Of a stretch of DNA of 64,000 nt, positions 49,044 through 64,000 are shown piece after piece. A program made the translations under genes and the position numbers. The notes under the pieces are model-generated. The model had not been told where the DNA came from, searched no databases, and saw only the letters and a list, made by a program, of their open reading frames with translations. The DNA is from Sarcocystis neurona. Its lineage: Eukaryota; Apicomplexa; Conoidasida; Eucoccidiorida; Sarcocystidae. Position 1 is the stretch's first letter, and each line of letters opens with the position of its first letter. The stretch lies in assembly GCA_000727475.1 (NCBI GenBank), contig KL647288.1:8149414-8213413 (forward strand). Direction: 5' to 3'.

Positions 49044-49704
49044 GAGGAGGTCTTGTCGGCGTTCCACGCGCTATGTAGAAACTTTCGATGAACGTGTATA
49101 GTTCTGCGAGTAGGTGCACAGGCACATTTAAACATACGTAGCGCGCACTTTTTTACAGAAAAGAAGAAATATGTTGTATTTGTGTGAAAGCAGTCCGAAG
49201 TAAAAGTGATACCGTGCGCAGTTCTGCGACCATGTTGATGTCTACAACAAACGTCGCACGTGCAGCTTTAGAAGAAAGATTAGAAGTGTTGATTTTGTGT
49301 GGAAGTAGGTAGACAAAAACCGTCCCTTCGAGCAGGCGTTCAGGTATTGAGCAGTAGTGGTATTCTTTAACTGGCATTTTTTGCAGTGGTGTGGTGTTCA
49401 AAAGCTGCGATAGTCTACTAGCGTCGGTTAGCAAATATCCTGGGGCCAGTAGTGTTCGACCCGGCGACGACTAGGAGCGACGCAGTTGTGCTACCCTGGC
49501 AGGAAGACAGAAGCTGAAGAACTTGTCGTTTTGTGAGTGCTGGTGGTTTTCTTCAAAAACTCGGCGTCTTCACCGCGAACTTGTATTCCACTTCCATGCA
49601 TTGTCCGAGCAAAAATTGACAGGCGGCGCTTAGTTGCATGTACTCAGTGTTGAATGGTATGTAACAGGTTGTTAACATTTTCTATGGTGGTGACTATGCT
49701 CTAG

Positions 49705-50064
49705 AAAAGAGGAGGAGTCGTCACCTGGCTACACGGGTAACGTAGTTTTGCTAACCATTGTGATGGGTTTCGTGATACTGTTTTGGGACCAGCGTCTGAC
49801 TGGGGTGTTCTGTTTGCTGCGACCACCGTAACACTGATAAGCGCAGCTTTCATTTACTGTTACCTGCTGCCGGCATTGCCGTGGAGCAGAGGCTTCAAGA
49901 GACGCAGACGCGGGTGCGTGTGGATGCGAGACAATCCTACGGTTATTTCCAAAGAAGTGGTTGCTTCCTCCTTAGGTAACACTGCGTGGGTAAGCGACGG
50001 TATGCAGTGGTTCTCTCTGAGGAGAAGACGCGTGGATGAACCGCACCACAAGGACGGAATATAG
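49705..50064 (+). CDS. possible alternative 3' exons of the GPH transporter, adding one membrane helix
   Basis: Six bases upstream of the end of the transporter frame, a donor (GTGCC then GTGAGA, exon end 49039, phase 2) could replace the TGA stop at 49041-49043. A matching acceptor at 49704 (TATGCTCTAG) opens KEEESSPGYT. A donor at 49737 (GTAACG) and an acceptor at 49792 (GGGACCAG) then lead in phase into SDWGVLFAATTVTLISAAFI, a clear membrane helix, followed by a basic stretch and a stop at 50064. The resulting protein would be 688 residues. The 56-base second intron is much shorter than the others in this gene. If it is retained, the frame instead gives a different hydrophobic segment and stops at about 49830. 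Evidence is splice phase and hydrophobicity only. Confidence 0.35.
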
Positions 50065-51052
50065 TGGAAAGAAACCACGGTTCGACGTGTAGGAGGAGGT
50101 GAAAAGTGTGCATTATAGGAGACGCCGTAGAAAGCGAGACGATGTGTGCGCCCGTGTGAAGTACTCAGACGCGCTCCTGTTGACGTACTAGTAATACCCC
50201 GCTTGTGTGTGTGCATGCATCTCTCCTCCTACGTACCTGGACACGTGCTGACCGTTGACCTTGTACACGAACGTAGCTCTTCGCACTACGTGAAAGACCA
50301 CTGTGTACAGAGGCGTAAAAGGGTTCGTTTCTGCGCGCGTATTTGCATGTACTGGCTAGTCTTGACAGTACACGATTACTGCGTGTGTACAACATCCACC
50401 TGTTTGTGGATCGTTACGGATGTATAAACGCGGCGTTGCCATCAGGTTACAGGTGGGCGGCGGGACCAGTGTGTGTCCTGTAGAGAATAGCGGGGTCTAC
50501 GTGTGGATGGGTGTGACCCGCTGATGAGGTCACATCCTCCGCGACTGGGCACTCTCACGCGTCACACAGATGTACACTCGTGCTTGCCGTCCGCGGAGGT
50601 ATCCGTGCACCGTTGGGCTTCTGTACATTCGAGTGGACGTGTCAAGTAGAGTTTTTTGTAGACTTGCGTCCTCAAACGGTGTTTCGTGTGACCTTTATCG
50701 TCAAATGTTCGTGGTCACTGTGTGACTGCCAAGTTTCCCGCGTCAAGTAAAATTGTTGACAGGTTTGTTTTGGGTTTCTATCACGAGGACTTTGTGAGTC
50801 TTTAAAGAAACTTTCGGGTAGAAAGTGTGCAGACAGATTTGTTGTCACATCTGTAAATCTAACGTCCTTTTACTACTGCGGCCCTTCCTCTGTCCGGCCC
50901 TGCTGTCGTTAGTCCATGCGCTCTCAAATGTCACGAACTTCTGGCGTCAGGGCACAAAGCATAATGTCCATGCTTTGCATCGATAGCTCTGCTAGATAGC
51001 TTGCGGAACCTGTGCGTAATGAGGCGTTAATCGTGCTCGTGCGTGTTGCCAT
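50065..51052. other. convergent intergenic stretch
   Basis: This lies between the 3' end of the plus-strand transporter and the 3' end of the minus-strand helical-repeat gene. I see no open frame with a motif and no repeats beyond short CGTGTGTAC-like runs. Confidence 0.55.
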
Positions 51053-54000
51053 TTACTTCATTTTGCCTCGCATACTTGCAGTAGCCACCTTCGACGCAGT
51101 CTCCTTATCCGTGTTTGAGCCGGAGAATCTAGCTGTTTTGTCGGGCACGATTATTGTCATTGCTTCTTTAGCGAGATCCACGAGGGATACTCTGGGCACC
51201 GTTTCGTCTTTTTCGGGAAGCTTAAGCGAGGCGTGCAGGTTGTCGAGCTGGTGAATAACTCGAAGCAGGCATGCCCTTTCCGGTGAATGAAAAGCAGACC
51301 CATGCAGTTGACGAATGATAGCCTTCACTAGCTGGAGGCACACAGGAGGACATAGGTCCTACTATCTTTGTCTCGGCAGGCAGAAGTTCACGTTCGAAAA
51401 CAGACCCCATATACCCGTGTGTGTGTCTGCGTGTTCGTACACATGTAGACACGTGGTACCTCGAGATGCAGGTTTGCTGCAACGGTGCGTTAAACAAAGC
51501 CTATGAAACTATTAGAGACTAGAGTTACAAGTAGAGCCTGGAACATTAAATACATTTGTACTACGTACTCTAAGGTCACCGCACACGTGCAGGTGCTGAA
51601 AGAAAATAGGGAAGGTGGGCTTCGTTACATAAGAATAATGCGAACAGTAGGACTTCGTAAAACGTGTCAAACCAGGGCTAGGCCCCACGGAAATGAATCT
51701 TTCTGCGCACAAATCAAGAAGAAATTCAGGGCACGAAGGACATTATAAGAACGAAAAATCTCTAGTGATCACCTTACTTCGATGTCGAAGAGAGGTTCAG
51801 GGTCAAACCACGGTGGACAGGCTTCGAGGAGCTGCTCCGTTGATAATTTAGTTTTTTTTTCCCGTCTCGACTTTCTCGAACAAGCCACTTACTATGGAGC
51901 AGAACAGCGCGCGAGGAGTATGCGCAAATGGAAATTTCTGGTCGTCCATATTTGACAGAAACGCTATACCGTTACACTTCCGTGGACGTATAGCGGCTTC
52001 GTAGAGAACCGCGAGAGTGTAAAGTGAGTGAAGCAGACATGTCCGGGTGAGAAGATCCGAACACGGCGACAGGAAAAGAGCGTCTAACAACGTGACTGCT
52101 GAGTCCACGGCAACCTCGTCGTCTATGTCCTGCACGTGACAATGCACTCAATTTTCAGCCGATATTTTTCACTGTTTTCGCACTATCGTCAAGGAAAATT
52201 ATAGATGCGCGGTGGAAATGTGGCAGTAAGAATCACAACGCAGCTAGCTTCAGGTATATATATATATATGTGTGTCTGCTGTATTTATATATGTGTTATA
52301 CCACACCCGCTACCCCGGGGGAGACAGAAACAGCCGAGAGAAAGGTCTCACTCGGACTGCACCGTTTGCAGCAGCGGCAATAAGGTCGTGCAGGTCCTGT
52401 CCTTTTAACCCGCTGATAACCTGTATTGTTGTTTGAGATTTCAGGGGTAGCGGATGAAACGGTAGCGTAAGAAGTGTCTCGCATTTCTGGTCTCACGTAT
52501 CTGACTGTACTTACACCTGAGCAGAGGCCCGCAGTGAATGCAGTTGCTGCAGCCGTGCGCACGCTGCTTTCATGCCGCTCCAGAAGCTCCCTCCACAACT
52601 CAACGCCTACAGGCGTTCCGTCTTCATCATCTCGCAATGCTCTTGAAGCATGTGAGGGACGTAACACCGTTGTGCGCAGTGGTTCAACGGCGACGCACTC
52701 AAAAGGGCGTTTCTTCCTCCCCTCCTAGAATCACCGCGGTAATACCGCCCAACGACATGGATGTTTCAGTGCAAGATGTGGAGATTACCTTAAAGGGAGC
52801 AAGAGGCAATAGCAGGAACGTCAGACAGAGCAAGCTTAGTGCAGTGTGGTCCGCGACAACGGTAACCCCACCGGGTGGGCATATAAAGAGGCGAAAGAGA
52901 TTACAGAACGCCGACGATGTGCGAATGGTGTGGAGGCCTAAAAGTTTGAGGTCACGTCCGTAGTTGCACTACTTTCAACAACGGGAAAGCAGAACATGCC
53001 GTACAAGTCAAATGGCATTGCCGCCGGCAGTACGCGATGAACTTCATTGCTAGCTGAAGAAGCGCTTCCTGGACCTGAAGTTGCGCAACGCTGGGGGCAC
53101 AGTGCCTTAGGGGAGTTGATACGGGAAACTGAAGACGCTATGAGTGGGTGCGATTGAAGCGTTTCTGTGTACTTTCGCGAGCTGTTTTAGGGCGACCTGC
53201 AGACACGTGATACCTCCGGTAGAGAAGCCCTCTCCTCAAATTGAATCATGAGGCGTTGCATGCGACAAGCAAGTTGAAGGCAGTCCGCTTCATCAAACTG
53301 AGCAGCGGACGGCCCGACGAGGGTGGAGAGACACTGCGAATGCATAAGACCAGATATGGCATTACGGACAATTTGAGCAAAAAGTGATAAAGGAAAGCTG
53401 ACGTTCAGACAAAAAACGAGTGGCATCGTGACCGGTAAAGTTGTATATTCTCTGCCAGGATCCGAACTGCTGCATGCTAGCGCGGCGTTGTCGATGAGCT
53501 TGAAAAGAAAAGGAAGACGTAGGAAGAGGGGAGCACAGTCTGGCGGCTCTGCTAAGCCGGTAGTCCTGTTCTGACAGATTATCCAAGCGCAGCTTGTTGT
53601 CGAGATTTGAAAGGCTTCATGTGCTGTGATATACTGCAGTATATCCTTCAAAGAAAAAGACACAATGCACACGACAGGTGTGTCAGGACGGCACTTAACA
53701 CAAAATGCGGTGGAGTACACGCAATGTAGACCGTGCAACACGACGCATGAAATATATCGGTGTACTTGCCTATACAGAATCTCCTGCATACGACCATGTG
53801 ACACAGTCTTTTAAAAGGTGACGCTGTCTGATGAGTGTGCAGTAGAGTGCACGGAAAATAACCTAAGCGAGGGACGTGAAAGGCTCGAAGGCGCAGTGAA
53901 GCACGAAAGTGCTCCAACCACACGCTAGTGTTTTTCATAAACAGAAGCTCCAGTCATTCACCACACCTGATTTGCGCGGATTATGCTTGAGAAGCGGCAG

Positions 54001-57000
54001 CCGCCGTCTTTGTTCTCGTTGTGGTATCGAATGTCGTGGAGGACGAGTTGGTCTAGTAGTGAAAGGAAAGATGCAAAGTCAGCTTCTCCTAGTCCGTTCC
54101 GGTCAACCGATGCGAAAAGCGCTTCTAACGCCTGGAAAAAGGTAACGGCAGCCGCCACCACAGAACAAAAGGTTTCACTTCTGAACGGCTCACATCCTCG
54201 AAGCAGCTTCTGCGCTCCTCTCCGTGCCAGAAACTCCACTCTTGGAAAGAAAAATGCCGCCTGGACTGCAACAGCCAGCGAATGATCGTCTCCTCCATCA
54301 ATTTCGTGCCCCTAAGGCTTGGTTCGGCTGCCAAAAGGATGAGGAATCTGGGATGCAGGTCCCGCTAGCAGAGCCATCCGCGAAGGTCATTGAAAGGAAG
54401 GAAAAACAGGTAAGGGGAGCGTTTACCAAGATGCGTTCGGGTGTCTCCATAGACTGCCAGAGGAAACGCTCCAGTCTAAGGCGCGAAAAATTGAAGGTAA
54501 AAGGTCCACATTTAACCGCGTGGAGAAACAACTTCAATGGCGGGCATGCGTCCGCGCCTACCCCATATCGACTTCATTCTCCTGTCTGAATCGAGACAAG
54601 AAAACTAAATTGGAGAATTCTTCCGGCTCGTTAATACCTCGTGTACAACTTACACTGGAGCTTTTTCCTCCTTTGTATCGATCACTTGGCTGCGAAGTCG
54701 AACGTGGGAACGAGTAGCATTCAGTAGTACGAGAGTTACGCTACCTTCTCCTGTCCAGGTAAGAGACCATGGCTGCACAAGCAACAGCTGCATCCGGCGC
54801 CTAGAAGAATCACTCGTATAGGACGGGTGACACGAGAACGGAGACACATCGCGAGAACGGGTGCACCTCTTTTGCTGAGTGGCGAGAGCTCTCGAAGGCA
54901 GTTGCGGCAGAAAGCAAAAGGCTCTGCATGCCTTGGTGCAGTTCAAGGTCTCCAAGGACAGGGGCACCACTCTCCCGTGCAAGCAACGGTCCACAAAGGA
55001 ATTCAAGCACTTCAAGGCAGTCTTTTCTTCCTGCTTCTCTCTCGTTTTCTTGTTCAAAATTTGCTGCTGGAAGCAGCAGGCACTTTCTGGGCAGAAAAAG
55101 TCATTAGATTCATTCAGAAGCCGAGAAGCTTTGTTGCTTCTGCACCTACCGGCTTAAACGTATCTCATCTGCGTGGTCACGCCGCATGGAAATATATGCC
55201 TTTTACGGTATTGCCGGGAACGAAGACACTTACACAAGCGTCGCCGCAGAAGGTTTTCTTCGGTGCGAAGGCATGCTCGAACGGCTGGCTCTCCTGCCGC
55301 GTCCCCAAGTAGCAGTAGTTTTTGCAGCTGCTTTGTGAGCTTAGCTACACAAAAAACAGGCATCCTCCAGGCCGTCACGTCCGTATCGGCGAATACACTC
55401 TGCGACAAGTGTCACAAGCAGCAGCAGTGGGAAACCTCCATTAGACTCAAATGAAACTGGAGCATCATCCAGTGAGGGAAGGAGAAGCGAAGTTTACTCC
55501 TTGATACACAGCGACCAAAAGTAAGCGGCGTATCAAGGAGGTGAAATATTATTTCATGTTGCAGGCAGCGCGCGGAGGTGTTCGACCACTTGATACTGAC
55601 GGCACGTGGTACATACTGAAAAACAGCGCAGGAGAGTGGCGACGAGGCGCGCAAGAAAGCAGCAGCTGTACTGCGTTCGCTCCGCTTTTTCGCTGTCTTT
55701 GTTAGTCGAGTCGTCAACAAGCGCCTCCAGGGAGACCAAATTTGCTACAAGTTCACTGGCCAGCTGGAGCAGCTCTGCTGTTGCTGGACAGCGCAGTGTC
55801 CGCATTTCAGCCAGCAGATCAACAAGCTTCATGCTTGACCTGCAACTGTACACAAGCGTATCACGATACACATACACAGTGTGTCAGTGTACGGACGTGT
55901 ACGCGCCGTCTACAAAAATATGACAAGTAGGTGTGTACTTAGTCATACAGAGTAAGAAATGCGTCCGCTTACACGCTGCACCAGCTGTACTCGGGTGTTT
56001 CCCTCCCCTCGTACGCGTACGAGACATGCTGAGAGCAATCTGAAGAAGTGGTCAAGTTGTGTCTGGTGTTTTTTGGACCGTAGTATTGGATGACGAGCAA
56101 GTGCAACGGTGCACCTAGCTACGTGGGACACGGAGGCACACAGGCATTGCGATGGACGCACTGCGGGGAGTTATATAGACCATTGCATATTCGACTCCTA
56201 GCTTGTATCTACACCTACCTACATCGAGGAGCGTAGTGGCACAAAAAAGGAGGCACTGATCAAGCGCTCGCAACACAGGGACACACAAGGAGACGGACGC
56301 AATAAGTACTGCGTGTGTCGCTCACTTTCCGAGAGCTGAACGCAAACGCGTAAAATGTCGCGGAGGATGGCGAAGTCTTGCTCCTGCGGCGTCTGCAGAG
56401 AGGCCCTTTTTTCTGTAATAGCTGCTGTGTATAAAGCCTTTATCGAATTGGTACTGCTTGGTGCATCACTCTGGATCAGGGAGGCCGCGTGCAGCTCCAA
56501 AACTTCCAAAGCTTTGGCGAGATCCGCTACGCTATACTGTAGATCCTGTAACAGTACGGCCGCGCCAAAGGTGTCAGAGTACGTCGCAAAGCTTCATCTT
56601 GTTGGTTTAAACGTGCACGCTGCAGTCGTGTTAGGTGCGTTTCTCCATCCAGACCGTCTCGCGTATGCTTAGTGGGAAGACTGTCTTTGAAAGCTTGAGT
56701 GCGTAGAGAGTACAACATTCGCGTGGCTGCTCTTTTATCTTGGGACGTTGACACACTTGCATGCAAAACGATTGCAGAGGAGTAGCTGCATACTATCGGT
56801 CTTCTGACAGAGAGGGGCAACGTATTCTGCTACAGCTGTTGTAGAGTAACAACGACAGCTTACGTGAGTGCAGTCGGCGAGCAATTTTACAGCAGCCAAC
56901 AAGTCGGGACGCAATCCCGTGTCGAAGATAATATCGAGAGTTAAGTGGAAAGCTGCAGCGAAACCACAGCCATTTATTCGTCCGGTGTGCATAAGTCACC

Positions 57001-58658
57001 TAATGTATTTATGCGTGTATCCCCTATGTGCATATACAGATATAGATGCTCGCACTGTTGCTGGATCATTAATCAGGTGGTCACTTGCCATATCTGGCGT
57101 GTCGATGTTTGAAGAAGGGATCGTCGAAGAAGTGTTGTTTCAAGCAGTCCAAAGCTAGAGGCTTGGCAGAGGCGTTTCCATGTCGTACGGTCTCCAGCAG
57201 CCACTCGACGACGCTAGCTTCTTCTTGGAACACTTTTTTCGCCAACGTAGGCTTCTTTTTTACGATCTGTTTGATGAGAAGAATTGCACTGCATTGTGCT
57301 TCAGAAGGAACTGTTCGTGCAACGAGCACGCCTTGGAGACCCTCAGCACACGAAAGCATGGCAGAACGGCTGGACAGAAGCCCTTCAAAAAGTTTGTCAT
57401 CTTCAGAGAGGACAGTTAGAAATTCGAGAGAATGGATGCTGAACGCTGAGTCCGGCGCACCTGCGCGGAACAATTGGCAGATAATCTCTACGTTTTCTTC
57501 CAGTGCGTGTGGCCCCATCGCTGCTGCACCCCGCTCCTGCATGAGCCGGGTTAAAACATAGATGATAGCCGCTGCTGAGGCCGGCTGAGATTCTGCTACC
57601 GCAGGCAAGAAGGCGCATACGGTTTCGCCGATACCAGGGACCTAGAAACAAAGGTATCCCCGTACTTACTAAGGAGCCTTGTCGTCCTGGGTAATGCTGT
57701 GAAAAAACAAACCTGGAACAGCACTTTTGTGACAAGAGGCACAGAATCAACAAGGGCTGCCAGTAGCAGGAGAATAAATCGAACATCTTCATGTCCCGTC
57801 TTTTTCAAGGTTTGATACAAGGCCTCTGCTATTCTTGTCATCAAGTCGGAACCCGTGGGTGCCATTTCGTTGTCATCCGTCGCCCTGCGAAGTACTTCCA
57901 CTAAAAAGCTTTTCCCAAAAGGAGCTCGAATTTTGATGGAGGTTGTGCTTGAGAGGATGAATGAGTAGGCCTTACTCGACCGCTGTACTGGCTGCAGTAA
58001 TCAGGTGGGTATCCGACGGTGATGGCGCCGACCACTCTGTTAGGAGCTGGAGCTAATGTACAGTGAATATGAGAAGCCGGAAACATTGCTTTTTGTCTCC
58101 TCTTTACCATAATGGGTATAAGTTGAGTCGAACCGCAGTAGATGGCAGCTGTTGTTCTTTCTACACCACTTGCCGAGTCACAGCGCACGAGATATCCATG
58201 CAGTTCTTGTATTGTCGAAGTCTTCACAAATACAGGGCTACGTGGGGAAGCGAGGATGTCTACTACACAGTTGCAACACATCGTCTTCCCAGCGGAGTCC
58301 GTACAGAGCAGAGCCGCGTGTGCCCTGTGCACCTTGCTGCGGCAAAGCAGCGCTGGTGTCAGTACCGACGGCACAGTCCTTTGCATCATGCCGGGTTAGC
58401 AGAAAAAGGTTGCCCATCAAGTGGGCAAATGGAATGCGTCATCCAAGACGGGTTAAAAATCATGAATTCTATTCCTGACATTCGACGAGCAGCTCCTCCT
58501 TTACAGGGAAAACTGCACTGAGGACCACTAGTTCGTGCGCCAAACATTCGAACTGAAGCAGCTAGAACATCTATTACCATACTAATTGCATCAGAAGAAT
58601 CTACCACTTCTTTCCGAAGTTTCCTCAGGTGAATGTCGAGTATCACGAGGGACAACAT
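51053..58658 (-). CDS. large helical-repeat (ARM/HEAT-like) protein, family not identified
   Basis: About 14 exons join with consistent phases: 58658-58505, 57900-57713, 57641-57089, 56952-56864, 56545-56326, 56118-55973, 55826-55617, 55399-55234, 55066-54867, 54260-53967, 53498-53214, 52724-52515, 52129-51893 and 51331-51053, giving about 1,076 residues. An extra 90-base exon (58259-58170) would also fit. Successive amphipathic helix pairs are visible (IYVLTRLMQERGAAAMG, AILLIKQIVKKKPTLAKKVF, DLAKALEVLELHAASL, CLEVLEFLCGPLLARE, VELWRELLERHESSVR), which is typical of armadillo/HEAT solenoids. There is no transmembrane segment or catalytic motif. Two junctions are weak: the exon at 57089 needs a GC donor, and the acceptors at 55826 and 53498 have alternatives. 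The start is an ATG after a stop in the same frame. I cannot name an orthologue; scaffold or proteasome/transport-factor roles would be guesses. Confidence 0.65.
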
Positions 58659-58805
58659 GCAGGGGAAATAATTCGCTAACTTAACAATTTGCTAACCATT
58701 CAAGTACAGAGATTACAGAGACGGTGGCTGTATGTACGCCGGAAGAAGAGGCACACAAAGCACCACTGGAATTACTGCTCCAGCGGCGGCCGTGCGGCCT
58801 CACGC

Positions 58806-59072
58806 CTACGTGTACCAACGGAATTTGTGTAAACGGCGTGGCCCAGTTTTGCCTGCCACACTGGGGAAGCCTACAATGAACTCACAGCTGGAATGGTTGG
58901 AGTTAACGTTCAGTCGTAAACTTCGTGCACATCGTTGGGCAGTGTAGACAGCACTATTGGCACACTCGAGGTTTAACGAAGGTGTCGCCGTTTTCAGAGA
59001 AGGATCAGACATATCATTCACATTTTTTGAGAGTACAGTATCCTCATTGTGGTCGTGAAATCGACTTGCTAA
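58806..59072 (-). CDS. possible C-terminal tail exon of the kinase gene
   Basis: An acceptor (GGTTCTGCTGTAG) opens, in phase 0, a frame starting LASRFHDHNEDTVLSKNVND and ending at a TGA at 58806-58808. The kinase exon upstream ends in phase 0 after PHKPPVT. The first residues recall the AGC-kinase tail pattern SxF followed by acidic residues, where PKA has TSNFDDYEE. A terminal hydrophobic FxxF motif is not visible, so either the exon ends earlier at a donor I cannot place or this is a chance frame. It lies 148 bases upstream of the next gene on the same strand. Confidence 0.3.
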   Translation of the reverse strand, partial: LASRFHDHNEDTVLSKNVNDMSDPSLKTATPSLNLECANSAVYTAQRCARSLRLNVNSNHSSCEFIVGFPSVAGKTGPRRLHKFRWYT

Positions 59073-60664
59073 CTACAGCAGAACCCCGCAGGAGACATCG
59101 GCTTCTCACCTGGGCTACGCTTGCTACAATCGCCGACCAGAATGCTGCTCGCATCTTTATTGTGCGCTTAGTTGCAAAGAATGAAGCCAGGGTCGCTTAC
59201 GGCACAACACCTCTTCAGAATCCACCTGCACGCTTCAAATAGTTCTGGAAAAGTAAAGAGGGTTCTCTGATAAGCAAGTTTACATGTAGAGCCAATAGGG
59301 TGCTCATGTGGAACGCGCACGCGTGAACTCCGCCTCAGATGAAGTGGTGCTCACGTTCTAGTTCTAAGTTCAAAATAAGATCCTGGCGGAAAGCATGTAC
59401 GAAATGGTGTCCCTTTCAACGTGACTGCTCTTTACGAAGTACACACGTGTACGCGTACATGCATGTATCAGTCGTTTGACTGACTTCCCCTCTGGAACTC
59501 TTCGAACTCTACAGCTTATCAGTGCCACGTTGCACTCTTACCACGTGCAATCCGTACGGAGCAGCAGTATCTAAGCCAATAATATCAACGAAATTGTGCC
59601 ATCTACGTACGAGACCATGTTACGATGCCGGCGTTAGTTCTGACTGAGAAAACGTCGAGGTATTTATCTCATCGCCATCTTCCATTATGCATTTACGAAG
59701 TAACCTGCCAGTAGAATGGGGATTGATTAGGTGTTTGTGATGTGGCAGATTACAGGGGGTTACGAGTGTTCTGTCTTACCAAAATAGAGTGACAGCTTCA
59801 AAACAGCAGTCCAATACGAATCGGGCAAAATGAGGTTCCACACAGGTGCGCAGTGTACGGTCAGGACACACAGGGGCGGGTTAAGATTCGTTAGTTTCCC
59901 CGTACTTTTCGTTCAGTGCAGGACCAGGACTTGCGCTGCTAGGGGCTCTGAACAAGGTCACGTTATACGAACACTTGCACTGCACTTACGCCTTCTAGCC
60001 TGCGGTACCGTCCGTCACGGCTGACGTTTTTCAGGTTGGAGGACACTATCTACATGCAGAGGAATGAAAGGGAAGTTCATAACAGTCGATAGCCTGTTTC
60101 ACTTTCAGGTGCAGAGAAATGCAACTAACTCCACATCGTCCGGCTCGCACCGTAGACATCGCACAAGCTCAGCATATACCTGCTGGCTCCACAACAACCG
60201 GGAGCGCTGCCACGACAGCGCCACGCCACAAACGCGTCCAAAGTTAACTTCTTTGAGGATAGAGAACCGCAAGATGGCGGACACCATACGCGTACAATCA
60301 AAGGCTTAACACGGCGGAATACATACTCAGCCTTCGTAGACCGAGGACGCTCAGCCCTATACCCAAGAACAAAACCGCAAAGGGGAACAACTTAGACACA
60401 ACTGTATTCACATAGTACGGGACACAGGCATATATCTGCGCACGAATCCACTTAGCACACAGACAGATTCATACGCAAAATATACCCAGTCATTATCTAC
60501 CATATCGTACCGCTGCATGAGCAAATGATGAGACCGTGAAATTACAGTAAGTTTTAAGAGAGCGGGGTGACAGTACGCGATGTGAACGCTGACAGCGCCC
60601 TCCCCGTGGAATCGATAACTACAGGAAGGTAGATGTCAGCCTCACTCACACGACGTGGGACGAG

Positions 60665-60785
60665 GAGAGCTCCAGAGTATCGTACGTCACCAAGACGTGA
60701 AAGGATCTGCACTTCCTGTAACACAGAGAGCTCCAGAGTATCGTATGTCACCAAGACGTGAAAGGATCTGCACTTCCTGTAACAG
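60665..60785. repeat. 61-base tandem duplication
   Basis: GAGAGCTCCAGAGTATCGTA... through GAAAGGATCTGCACTTCCTG and TAACA occurs twice with a 61-base period. The copies differ clearly only at one position (TACG versus TATG) within the shared block. It lies between the last core exon of the kinase and its putative tail exon. Confidence 0.92.
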
Positions 60786-61299
60786 GTGGTGCCTGTTCTG
60801 TCGATTCCGGGTACGACTCAAAATTGGAAGTGTCAAACTGATCCTGCAGTGAGGAAAAACAAAACAGAGTAGCAATCAACTACGAACCCAGTTCACCCGC
60901 AAATGCACGCCTTCTCGCAGGCAATGATTAAGGGCTTCAAAAATGACTGCCGTCCCTACCCCTCCCATTTGCGTAAAGGGAGAGAAGCAAAAAAAGCGTT
61001 CATGCTTTTGTGGATGTCGGACATGTAACTTCTGCACGAACTTCGTGCAGACCCCCGATCTCGTGTGTAGGAGGGCGCCGTCTACACTACCAGGGCGAAT
61101 TACACCTTCCCGCTCACCCGGAAAAAAAAGTGTGTCGTTTTTTTTCGACCGGATGTAAGACGGCCACACAGTCAGTCTTTTCGACACAGAGGAGAGGCAA
61201 GAAGGAAGTTCCTTCTCGCCTCACGTGAATCAAATTTCAGTAATTTGCCAGAGTTCGGCAGGCACCCATAACCAGGAGCCACGTGTCAAATTTGCTTAC

Positions 61300-64000
<2,701 letters not shown>

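Overview
The window looks like nuclear DNA of an apicomplexan, most likely an eimeriid coccidian (Eimeria/Cyclospora type). Three things point there: a plastid-type malonyl-CoA:ACP transacylase whose N-terminus fits apicoplast targeting; intron-rich genes with GT-AG junctions; and a left third (about 1-23 kb) crowded with CAG/CTG triplets and alternating pyrimidine-purine tracts, next to a right two thirds (about 23-64 kb) that is much less repetitive. Eimeria genomes are known for this repeat-rich/repeat-poor segmentation. The species call is inference.

Repeat-rich left part: fabD (minus strand, 12314 to 3162, four exons, three introns of 2-3.3 kb full of minisatellites) and the mitochondrial F1 ATP synthase delta subunit (plus strand, from 18851, three exons found, last exon not found) are divergently oriented. 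Two small well-bounded exons between them (14081-14152 and one ending at 13243, minus strand) suggest one more, unidentified, gene. In this part every frame on both strands is open for long distances because CAG/GCA/AGC and their complements contain no stop codon, so open frames alone mean nothing; I called genes from protein motifs plus phase-matched splice sites.

Repeat-poor right part: pterin-4a-carbinolamine dehydratase (minus, 32912 to 29523, two exons, with the 572-N assembly gap in its intron); a nine-exon GPH/melibiose-type sugar transporter (plus, 39482-49043, possibly extended to 50064); a roughly 1,080-residue helical-repeat (ARM/HEAT-like) protein in about 14 exons (minus, 58658 to 51053); and the C-lobe of a cAMP-dependent protein kinase catalytic subunit (minus, 63772 to 61300, with its 5' exons beyond the right edge and a possible tail exon at 59072-58806). 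The stretches 22.5-29.5 kb and 32.9-39.5 kb hold no gene I can name.

The genes do not form a pathway: one works in apicoplast type II fatty-acid synthesis, one in the mitochondrial ATP synthase, one in pterin recycling, one in solute transport and one in cAMP signalling. I did not find a new biological system. The most useful observations are the exon models, a gap that looks like an unmerged contig overlap, a possible GC-AG intron, an alternative 3' end of the transporter, and families of duplicated pyrimidine-purine minisatellites filling introns.
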